Below, piece after piece: positions 24,187-30,674 of a DNA stretch of 30,674 bases. Source of the stretch: Bacillota bacterium (GTDB lineage Bacteria; Bacillota; Clostridia; Oscillospirales; Acutalibacteraceae); assembly GCA_023391275.1 (NCBI GenBank), contig JAEWBE010000109.1:1-30674 (forward strand), given 5' to 3'. Under the pieces are notes generated by a model that did no database searches, had not been told where the DNA came from, and worked only from the letters and a program-made list of their open reading frames with translations. The position numbers were made by a program, and so were the translations under genes. Within the stretch, counting starts at the first letter, position 1, and the number at the start of each line of letters is the position of its first letter.

Positions 24187-27100
24187 TCATAAACTGTACT
24201 TATTTTTAAGAATTAATTTCTCGTAAAATCCATTAATGCTGGTGTCATCAAATACTTGACCATCTATCACCGCTTCACAAAGTAAATGTAGTTCTTCATA
24301 ATCGTTTTGAGATATCTTTTGCTGAAAAGATGCGAGCAAACTTAAAATATCAAATTTCAAATTATCTCTGGAAGAATCTAGGTATTCGGCATCACATTCA
24401 TCATTTAGCAATTCCAGTGTCTTCGAATACGCCCATAATAATTCTCCTATCTTATCAATTCCTTCATAGCCAGTTGTAATTGGAATAAGTACCTCATATT
24501 TACCCTCAAAACATTCGAGCATTTGGGTAGTTATGTCTTTTGGAAAAGGAGGGGTCAATTTTTCGGCCAATTCTTCATCATTAGTATCAATTACCTGTCC
24601 TAAATCCGCCAAAAGGTTTCTAGGCATGCATAAGCCTGTAGGCAAAATATCACCTTGGCTATTTCGACATAACACCACCAAATAATCAAATATAGTTTCA
24701 GCAAATGGTATGCAGTCATATATAAACTTCATCATGACAGCGTTTTCTGTTACATTAAGGTTGTGAACAATTATCGGGTAATAACTCAAAATTTTATCTT
24801 GGAAATATCTCTCGGGGAAGATGACAGGGTGGTCTTCAGACAATGTGCTAAGAGCAATCTTTGCCTTTGATATAGCCTCCTTATAGTTAGCGTTATACCA
24901 AGCTTTGATTTGATATTTATTAAAGCATTTGCTTGGTTGATGCTCCTGAAAATACAAGCATGTCATTATTAGATATTCCAGCTGTTGCTTTTCTAGCTCG
25001 CAGAGTTCCGCATGCAGTTTCTTAAAAAGCCCCTGTTCATTGGTAACATTTGCGAAAAATGCTTGCATTTCATCTAATGTGTTCTGTGCAGCTCTAAGAT
25101 TTACTTCTATTGCCAATCTGGCTTTTTCAGTATCTCTCAGGATAACGCCCACAAACTGATTAGAGAAATTTTGTGTACTCTGAAAATAGCCACTTTTTAT
25201 TTTGCTAAATCCCTCCGGCAATCTCGCCTTTTCCTCAAATGGTCTATCTTCATTCGGAAATCCAAACTCACTAATTAGGTTTTTACTGATCTCAGTTCTT
25301 AGATTATCTACATCAGCGGCAAGACTGCCAAGTTGTTTTCCTTCGAGCAATTTATAGATACAAGCTGAACTTTTCTCAAAAAGTGTGACTATATTTTCCC
25401 GTACAGAAAACCAGTATTCCAACCACTCGGCGATTGTATCACACTCATAATTGCTCATTATAGTTTTGCTCCACAGGGAAGCGAATTCCTGATGAAACAT
25501 AATGACAATATTTCTAATAGGCATAGTTTTATGAGCATCATCAGGAGCTTTGTATCTGGAAAGGACCTCCAATGCCGGTTTTATTGCATCGGCGCAATAT
25601 TGCTCAAATATCGGAAGTGTTTTGCAAATGAATTTCAGTCTGGAAACGCTTTCTTCGTTTCCTTTTTTAATGTCACTTAACAACAAAAGATACTCCACAT
25701 GAATCGCTTTCTTGTCTTTACTAGCATAAAGCTTCAGAGATTTAGTAGCTACTTTTAAATATGTCAGGATAACCGATAAGTTTTCTTCTACAAAATGTAA
25801 GTATACATCTTTATTCCCGCAAAAACAGGTGTACATAATCGAGGATATGACATCCACAGAATATTTTTTATTTTCATCCCAAATTCTACGGAGTGATATA
25901 TTCTTTGACAGATTAAAATCCGAGTCAATATTGTATAGCCAATATGCAATAGCGGAATATGAGGCAACATCACCAGTAACCTCAAAAAGATCAATACCGT
26001 CTAGTTTGTTATACAATGCTTTGCAGAAATTAAAAATATCCATGTCAGCTGAAATAAGTTTTGGAGTAGCATCTCTGAGATGACACAAGTATTCTATATT
26101 TGAGTTGTCCGGAAAAGTCTCTTTCATCTTATCCAAAGTGTCAAGCGATAGGTCGAATTCTTCAAATCGTATGAAGGGATTTAATTCGGTGGCTACAAGA
26201 AAAAGTCCTCCATGCGCGTTTGCATCGTCAAAAGTCTCTCTATTTTGATGAAAATATTGCATTACGCTTCCGGAAAACAACCCCTGTAAAGCTAAAATGT
26301 AATTCGATAAATCACTGCTGTTCCACAATACGTCTGTTATTTCAAAATAGAAACTTTCTTTGCTAGTAACAAAATTAGGTAGATTTGAGAACAGCTTTGG
26401 TAAGTAGAGCGCATCCGATATCTGAGCTACTTGAAGTGCCGTATCATTTATTTCTGAGTATTCATGCAGCTTATCAACGATATGTTGGGAACGAACCGGA
26501 TGCAGTCCCTCGATATATTTTTCCGTAGTATTTAGACGGATAAGGAACTCATTTTCAATACTTTTTAAAACTTCACCATAATCACTAGCAGAGGTTTCTG
26601 ATAAACTAGAGATTAATTTTTTTGCCGGAAGTTTTATGCCACAGATATCAGCAAAACATACCTTACGAAGAATTTCACATTTGATTCTTCCAGTGTCTGA
26701 CTTGCTTATTTGCGATATTTGATGTGCTATTCTCTCAGATAACATCTCACCGTGCGTAAGTAGATATATGTATTCAATTAGTAGTTTCTTGTCAGCAACT
26801 TTTGCCCAAGCTTTATGCCAGTCTGATATAGACGGATGAAGCTTATTAGCTTTTTTAAGCACCTCGAAAATCTCTTGTGCTTCTATTTCTTTCAGAGACA
26901 GTTTGATTGTTTGTACGGCTCTCACATTGCTCAAATCACCGCCATAACTGTACCAATCGTCTTCTCTCGTTGTAATAAGGAGTTTGTAGTGATAGGATAC
27001 CTCTTCTTGCAAAAGCTGAGCCAGTCTATTCCATTCACTTAATTGCGAATCCAAATTGTCAATAAGAATAAGGGGTTTTTCGCCTAGCCTTACTCTTGAC

Positions 27101-28149
27101 TTGAAGAATTGTACTATGTAGCCTAGTTCCTTAAAATCATTGCACCATAAAAGCTGATATGTAATATATTCGTTTTGTAAGCCAAGGGAAACTTGAAGCG
27201 CTAATGTCGTTTTGCCCTGTCCGCTAGGGGCTTTAATGACCGTGACACGATTCATTTGGATTGCATCTTTGATATCACGTTCCAATTGCATACGCCTTAC
27301 GGGCAACTGCCGGACGATATCCTGAGGGGTAGCTTTTTTTCCTTCATAATAGCTTAAATCTGAATCAACTTGCTCCATATGGAAATCGAGCCTTTTTATC
27401 CAACTATGTGCTGGATTCTGAGGCCCTTTACTAATATCATCTTTAACAGTTTGAATTAGACTATCGAGTTCACGCTTATCTATGCTAGCTCTTTGTTCCA
27501 TTTTTTCAAGGCATAATATTTTGATGCTGTTAGCAAAAATAGAAATATTATCTATTGTAATGTCATAAGCTTTTATTAACTCGATTTCTATTTCATTAGC
27601 TAGATTGTTTTTCTCTCTCTTCTCAAAGGAAAGTTTAGCGAAAAAATCTTGTACTGTGAAGCCAGTCCAATTCCAGTTGGGGTTTTCAACTTTGATTTGC
27701 TCAATAACCCCATTCCAATATAAAGTTGCCGAATTATCCAAACTATAAGAAAATAACTTACTTAAATTTCCTTTGGCCACAGAAAAATCATAAATCAACT
27801 TAAAATTACGAGTATTGTCCAGCAAGTAGGCTTCAAGGAAATTCTTCAGAATATCCTTCAAAAAGCTTGCATCCTGTTTTTCAGTAGAATACTTTAACTG
27901 TATATGGGTAATGTTCTGAGCTGCATTTTTATATTCTATTTGGTCGATATCTTCTATACCTTCCAGATTGAAAACAGCATCTGAATCTATCTCTGATAGT
28001 ATTAGATAACAAGAATATAGAAACTGATATGTAAATCCTCTTAGCGCAATTTGCCCACCATCACGAGAGTCTTCCAGCTCTTGAATTGTTGTCTTAGGGG
28101 AAACTTGTTTCTTAATTTTCATTTTCTGTGAGTTTTTCTTTTTAACCAC
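24187..28149 (-). CDS. STAND NTPase with N-terminal Cap4/DUF4297-like nuclease domain (Avs-like antiviral protein)
   Basis: A 1320-residue protein in three parts. Residues about 28-130 look like a DUF4297/Cap4 restriction-type nuclease: RGFTYQF (37-43), EGIEDIDQIEY (63-73) and HIQLKYS (82-88, with the Q-x-K), giving a PD-(D/E)xK-like core. Residues about 285-480 are a STAND P-loop NTPase with Walker A APSGQGKTT (307-315), Walker B PLILIDNLD (359-367) and LLITTRED (390-397). The remaining 800 residues are helical, probably the sensor. This order and size match Avs antiviral proteins, which detect phage proteins, oligomerise and cut DNA; that role is inferred. The start is GTG 28149, with weak ribosome site; ATG 28122 is an alternative. 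Codon use is AT-richer than in the cobalamin operon. Confidence 0.85.
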   Translation of the reverse strand: MVKKKNSQKMKIKKQVSPKTTIQELEDSRDGGQIALRGFTYQFLYSCYLILSEIDSDAVFNLEGIEDIDQIEYKNAAQNITHIQLKYSTEKQDASFLKDILKNFLEAYLLDNTRNFKLIYDFSVAKGNLSKLFSYSLDNSATLYWNGVIEQIKVENPNWNWTGFTVQDFFAKLSFEKREKNNLANEIEIELIKAYDITIDNISIFANSIKILCLEKMEQRASIDKRELDSLIQTVKDDISKGPQNPAHSWIKRLDFHMEQVDSDLSYYEGKKATPQDIVRQLPVRRMQLERDIKDAIQMNRVTVIKAPSGQGKTTLALQVSLGLQNEYITYQLLWCNDFKELGYIVQFFKSRVRLGEKPLILIDNLDSQLSEWNRLAQLLQEEVSYHYKLLITTREDDWYSYGGDLSNVRAVQTIKLSLKEIEAQEIFEVLKKANKLHPSISDWHKAWAKVADKKLLIEYIYLLTHGEMLSERIAHQISQISKSDTGRIKCEILRKVCFADICGIKLPAKKLISSLSETSASDYGEVLKSIENEFLIRLNTTEKYIEGLHPVRSQHIVDKLHEYSEINDTALQVAQISDALYLPKLFSNLPNFVTSKESFYFEITDVLWNSSDLSNYILALQGLFSGSVMQYFHQNRETFDDANAHGGLFLVATELNPFIRFEEFDLSLDTLDKMKETFPDNSNIEYLCHLRDATPKLISADMDIFNFCKALYNKLDGIDLFEVTGDVASYSAIAYWLYNIDSDFNLSKNISLRRIWDENKKYSVDVISSIMYTCFCGNKDVYLHFVEENLSVILTYLKVATKSLKLYASKDKKAIHVEYLLLLSDIKKGNEESVSRLKFICKTLPIFEQYCADAIKPALEVLSRYKAPDDAHKTMPIRNIVIMFHQEFASLWSKTIMSNYECDTIAEWLEYWFSVRENIVTLFEKSSACIYKLLEGKQLGSLAADVDNLRTEISKNLISEFGFPNEDRPFEEKARLPEGFSKIKSGYFQSTQNFSNQFVGVILRDTEKARLAIEVNLRAAQNTLDEMQAFFANVTNEQGLFKKLHAELCELEKQQLEYLIMTCLYFQEHQPSKCFNKYQIKAWYNANYKEAISKAKIALSTLSEDHPVIFPERYFQDKILSYYPIIVHNLNVTENAVMMKFIYDCIPFAETIFDYLVVLCRNSQGDILPTGLCMPRNLLADLGQVIDTNDEELAEKLTPPFPKDITTQMLECFEGKYEVLIPITTGYEGIDKIGELLWAYSKTLELLNDECDAEYLDSSRDNLKFDILSLLASFQQKISQNDYEELHLLCEAVIDGQVFDDTSINGFYEKLILKNKYSL

Positions 28150-28199
28150 GTCAACACCAACTTCCCATTATTGCTAAGAGCAACCTTTGCTGTGATACC

Positions 28200-28266
28200 C
28201 ATTATTCCGCTTATGTGTAGCAGTCTAAACTTGTGAATCCAAATTAATAAACATTATGCGAAGTTC
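28200..28266 (-). repeat. 67-bp composite element with dif/lox-like copy 5
   Basis: Same architecture as 23048-23115. The 23-bp left end (28200-28222) is identical, the right end (28248-28266) is minus GAACTTCGCATAATGTTTA, and the 25 bp between is unrelated. It lies 50 bp upstream of the STAND gene start and closes the row of repeat-separated genes. Confidence 0.85.
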
Positions 28267-28354
28267 AAAGAAAAGGAGAGTAAGAAAGTTATGTGTCATA
28301 CTGTAACAGATTTTCAACATAGTTTTCTAGTAGATAATTATTTAAAAGTGTTTA

Positions 28355-28468
28355 ATGGTTCCGGGGGTGGGAATGGTGATTATATTTATTATTTTATTTA
28401 TCCTGGTTGGTATTGTAGCGGTCTCTATGGTCTTGTTTTGTGCGAACAAGATTAAAACAAAATCGTAA
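28355..28468 (+). CDS. Possible small single-helix membrane peptide
   Basis: An ORF of 37 codons, MVPGVGMVIIFIILFILVG to CANKIKTKS, has one clean transmembrane helix and a basic C-terminus, as in small membrane toxins or accessory peptides. An overlapping ORF in another frame (28291-28455, 54 residues, MCHTVTDFQHSF) has the better ribosome site, AAAGGAGAG, so the helix frame may be read by coupling, or the pair may be a decayed gene. A hairpin at 28595 could end the transcript. Low confidence; the 400-bp stretch around it holds no other gene I can support. Confidence 0.3.
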   Translation: MVPGVGMVIIFIILFILVGIVAVSMVLFCANKIKTKS

Positions 28469-28594
28469 CTTGCGGTATCTGCTGCGTACTTGGTTGTGGT
28501 TGGCCATACGCGTTAATTTTATTATACTCGCTTTTGGTATCTTCAGCCGGCAATGCTGTCATTGGGGTAATGATATGAAATTATGTTCATAATC

Positions 28595-28622
28595 AAACTC
28601 AAGGGAAGCCTTGGGTTTGTTC
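28595..28622 (+). terminator. Probable terminator hairpin
   Basis: AAACTCAAGG (28595-28604) pairs with CCTTGGGTTT (28609-28618) around a GAAG loop, with one G-U pair, and is followed by GTTC. The T-run is short and partly inside the stem. It would end the plus-strand small transcript from 28291. Confidence 0.45.
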
Positions 28623-28640
28623 AGAAATTACAATAAATGA

Positions 28641-28673
28641 GAGTAAGCGAGGCATTAACTGCTTCGCCTACTC
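28641..28673 (-). terminator. Hairpin after the ubiquitin-like operon
   Basis: On the minus strand GAGTAGGCGAAGCA pairs with TGCCTCGCTTACTC around a five-base loop: 12 normal pairs, one G-U and one mismatch. It is followed by TCATTTATTG, a poor T-run. It starts 14 bp after the stop of the 57-residue gene, where an operon terminator is expected. Confidence 0.55.
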
Positions 28674-28686
28674 ATCTCACTGTACA

Positions 28687-28860
28687 TTATTTTCCCTTTG
28701 TGACGCCTTTGAAAGGCTTCCCATCTTGCTTTGCATCCAGAAATTTACCGGTATCCGAATCACGTTTTACCCACTGTTCAGTCGTTGGGTTATATGTCTG
28801 TGTTCTGTTCTTGACGGCACCTATCCTGTGCCCATCACCGGAAGGAGGATTTTTCGCCAT
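28687..28860 (-). CDS. Small conserved protein of the ubiquitin-like operon
   Basis: A 57-residue basic protein. It starts MAKNPPSGDGHRIGAVKNR, has QTYNPTTEQWVKRDSDTGKF in the middle and ends DGKPFKGVTKGK. I recall closely similar short proteins, with the same PPSGDGHRxGAV start and WVKRDxxTGxFxxxKxDGxPFKGV end, in many genomes, but no function is known to me. AGGTGA lies seven bases before ATG 28860 and overlaps the DUF6527 stop, which is six bases upstream of this start, so it is the last gene of the operon. It may be a substrate, modifier or accessory of the conjugation system; inference only. Confidence 0.85.
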   Translation of the reverse strand: MAKNPPSGDGHRIGAVKNRTQTYNPTTEQWVKRDSDTGKFLDAKQDGKPFKGVTKGK

Positions 28861-28866
28861 GCTATT

Positions 28867-29208
28867 TCACCTCGCTTTCTTCAACCCGCACCACCGTACT
28901 TTATTACGAACCAGATAAAAATGACTATTACAACCTGATTTACGCCAGATAGACGGAGAAAATGAGATTGTCCCTGACAGATGAAATTTAATTGACCAAC
29001 AAGGACTCGCAGCTGCATTAAGGTTCAATTCGACCGTTCGCCCACAGCCGCAGGGGCACGAAAATACAGCATACTGCGGAGCATCCGGATCTCCAACGAT
29101 GTATATAGTTTTATCTGCACATTTATCTGGCACATCATCAACAGTCCGAATTTGATAGTCTTGCCTGAATTGGCTTACAAAGCAGCTCACTTTTGTGTTT
29201 AAACTCAT
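28867..29208 (-). CDS. DUF6527 family protein, predicted zinc-binding
   Basis: A 113-residue protein. The core reads FSCPCGCGRTVELNL (Cys51, 53, 55), SIKFHLSGTISFSPSIW and SGCNSHFYL (Cys93, His96), ending VRWC (Cys107). These Cys and His residues probably bind one or two zinc ions. This pattern is that of DUF6527, a family found beside bacterial E1- and E2-like proteins; its exact role is unknown. The start overlaps the ThiF gene by four bases (ATGA), and its ribosome site AGGAGG lies inside the ThiF coding end, so the two are translated together. Confidence 0.88.
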   Translation of the reverse strand: MSLNTKVSCFVSQFRQDYQIRTVDDVPDKCADKTIYIVGDPDAPQYAVFSCPCGCGRTVELNLNAAASPCWSIKFHLSGTISFSPSIWRKSGCNSHFYLVRNKVRWCGLKKAR

Positions 29209-30512
29209 ACTTTTCCTCCTATAGAAGGCATGTTAAGCAACGGAGTACAATCTCCAGTGCCAACTAACTTAAGTAAACTCTTGTCTGGTTCAGACGGCGC
29301 TTCTATTTGGAACCGGGATTCGAATAAATTGACCCAAATAGTTTCTATTTGCGCATTCGGGGTGTCACGATAGGGATGTAGTCTGGCCAATAATTCAAGG
29401 ACACTCAAACTGGCCACTTGCATATTTACACTAATAACTGCGGGGCTACTTTCACTGGCCCCCTGAATGTACTTTTCCTTCAGGCGTGCTTCATACGCTT
29501 CTGGATTAGTGCGTCGCAGAGCATCACTCTCAAGTTGCTCCATGCTATAAGCTTGACGACTCATGAGTGACGAACTCCCTGGAATTATATAGCGAACTGC
29601 GCCGTTGATATCGGTAATCTTCCCATTGTCAGAAACTAGTGATACGCCCATATCAATATAGGGTATATTGTAAAAAGTACTGATGCGATTCAGATGATGG
29701 CGGCCATCAGCTGAATCCAAGCAGCCAAATATGACATCACACACAGAAATCAGTTGGATCGTACTCGGTTCAGCTATTACTGTCGGGACAGCAATGACAT
29801 CTGTAGAAAGGCCAATTTCCTGATAGGTTTTTTGTAACATTTCGACTTTCGAAATGGCCGCTTCAGCATCAGAGACTCTTGAGTTAAGAATACGCCCAAG
29901 ATTGCGCTTTTCTACTACATCGTCGTCTATCAGCACCAATCTTTTGACTCCAAGGCGGAAAAGTTGTTCTGCGACTATGCTGCCTGTTCCAGAAACGCCG
30001 GCAACAGCGATGGTCAACTGAGATAGATACTGTGTTGTCCCTTTGCCGAACGCCTGCATCGTTCTCTCGAAAAATTCTGTAGTGTCCCCATGCTTTTCGA
30101 TCATTGGATTTTCACCGGAGAAGTGGAACAGTAAGTCATGTCCGACTACAACGCTGACTGTAACCGGAACAAGTAACCCATCGCTACTTGTAAATACTTG
30201 AATATCCCCACAGCTTATGAAAGCCCAAAGTGGAACCCTTAAATCAGATGCCCGTAGCTGCTCGAGACTTTCTAATGAATTCGTGAAGACACACTGGCAG
30301 CAGTTCCGTTCGATCACTTCAGCTGCATTAGAAATTGGGTTTCCATCGAGAATCTTGTGCGCGCACCACACAATACGCTTGCATTTCTGCGAAATAGTGG
30401 CGCTGCCGGTACCGCACTGAACAGGAACAAACTTGTGATCCTCATTACCAGCCATTTGGCTGGTAATGAGGTCAAGTTGCTTTCGAGTAATACGGAATAC
30501 ACTCTCAATCAT
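29205..30512 (-). CDS. ThiF/E1-like adenylyltransferase
   Basis: A 435-residue E1-type protein that should adenylate the C-terminus of a ubiquitin-like protein. Residues about 165-400 are the ThiF/MoeB Rossmann fold: GVSGTGSIVAEQLFRLG (172-188), VLIDDDVVEKRNLGR (193-207) and GCLDSADGRHHLNR (263-276). Residues 1-160 are a separate N-terminal domain that I cannot name; it has no JAB-type HxH metal site. No Cys occurs between residues 265 and 421, so the usual catalytic or zinc Cys after the adenylation core is missing; PGSSSLMSRQ stands where related proteins often have PGxPCxxC. Cys422 near the end is the only later one. AGGGGGG precedes ATG 30512. Confidence 0.88.
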   Translation of the reverse strand: MIESVFRITRKQLDLITSQMAGNEDHKFVPVQCGTGSATISQKCKRIVWCAHKILDGNPISNAAEVIERNCCQCVFTNSLESLEQLRASDLRVPLWAFISCGDIQVFTSSDGLLVPVTVSVVVGHDLLFHFSGENPMIEKHGDTTEFFERTMQAFGKGTTQYLSQLTIAVAGVSGTGSIVAEQLFRLGVKRLVLIDDDVVEKRNLGRILNSRVSDAEAAISKVEMLQKTYQEIGLSTDVIAVPTVIAEPSTIQLISVCDVIFGCLDSADGRHHLNRISTFYNIPYIDMGVSLVSDNGKITDINGAVRYIIPGSSSLMSRQAYSMEQLESDALRRTNPEAYEARLKEKYIQGASESSPAVISVNMQVASLSVLELLARLHPYRDTPNAQIETIWVNLFESRFQIEAPSEPDKSLLKLVGTGDCTPLLNMPSIGGKV

Positions 30513-30524
30513 GTAGGTACCCCC

Positions 30525-30674
30525 CTATATTGAAGCTCGATCGAGCCAATCCTTGATCGCCATAATATGGATTGCAATGCCATCTTCGTCGGGATGCCAA
30601 GTACCTGGTGAGTAGTGCCTTGACCAACGCTGAAATATCTTCCCGTCAATGTTTTGTGTTACCTGGGTTGCGGG
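30525..30674 (-). CDS. E2-like conjugating protein, C-terminal part; runs off right edge
   Basis: Only the last 49 residues are in the window. They read FQRWSRHYSPGTWHPDEDGI then HIMAIKDWLDRASI and stop. RWSRHxxPGxWxPxxDxxxxH is typical of the end of prokaryotic E2-like proteins of the Prok-E2_E type (PF14462), which lie directly upstream of ThiF genes in ubiquitin-like operons. The stop TAG overlaps the ribosome site of the ThiF gene, 12 bp before its ATG. The catalytic Cys would be upstream of the window edge. A ubiquitin-like or multi-ubiquitin gene may follow further right. Confidence 0.75.
   Translation of the reverse strand, partial: PATQVTQNIDGKIFQRWSRHYSPGTWHPDEDGIAIHIMAIKDWLDRASI

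Noticed and set aside
20089..28266. Classical integron attC sites
   Set aside because: The gaps have conserved ends and variable centres, but GTTRRRY/RYYYAAC core pairs are not consistently present; only copy 4 has an ACCCAAC match. No intI gene is in the window.

Overview
The window looks like chromosome of a low-to-mid GC Firmicute of class Clostridia, probably an Oscillospirales-type anaerobe. This is inferred from AGGAGG-type ribosome sites, an adenosylcobalamin operon under a cobalamin riboswitch, a ferredoxin-domain aldo/keto reductase, and P-II/Amt and DUF4317 homologues. I did no database search; family names are from recognition of motifs.

Left part (1-7300), ordinary metabolism. 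On the minus strand lies a nitrogen-sensing cluster: a P-II gene that appears to start at ACG, a small overlapping membrane-protein gene, a terminator, a second P-II gene (glnK) and an ammonium transporter (amt) that has an in-frame amber codon and runs off the left edge. Next come a nitroreductase, an APC amino-acid permease (plus strand), an AI-2E-family membrane protein, a ferredoxin-type aldo/keto reductase and a DsrE-like protein.

Middle part (7450-19130), one plus-strand cobalamin operon. A consensus sigma-A promoter, a cobalamin riboswitch and a terminator precede btuFCD (corrinoid uptake), followed by cobU, cbiP, a second CobU-like protein, cobO, cbiA, cobT, cobS, cbiB and cobD. Together these import corrinoids and carry them from cobyrinate to adenosylcobalamin. 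The genes that build the corrin ring are not in this window.

Boundary (19142-19630). Three 84-85 bp tandem units carrying tRNA-Ser-like 3' ends are followed by a clean 3' fragment of a tRNA-Ser(GGA) that stops in the anticodon loop, then by what looks like the C-terminal tail of a tyrosine recombinase. This is how one end of a tRNA-integrated genomic island looks, with the island extending to the right.

Right part (19645-30674), accessory island. Six minus-strand single-gene units follow: a small membrane protein, a DUF3887-like lipoprotein, a frameshifted DUF4317 gene, an unknown membrane protein, a CPBP protease and a 1320-residue STAND NTPase with a Cap4/DUF4297-like nuclease domain. They are separated by copies of a 19-bp motif, GAACTTCGCATAATGTTTA, which resembles a dif (XerC arm plus centre) or lox half-site. 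The arrangement is like a gene-cassette array. To its right is a minus-strand ubiquitin-like conjugation operon: an E2-like protein cut by the window edge, a ThiF/E1-like protein, a DUF6527 protein and a 57-residue protein. The island is most likely a defence island. The cassette-like spacing by Xer/lox-like repeats is the strongest candidate for something undescribed.
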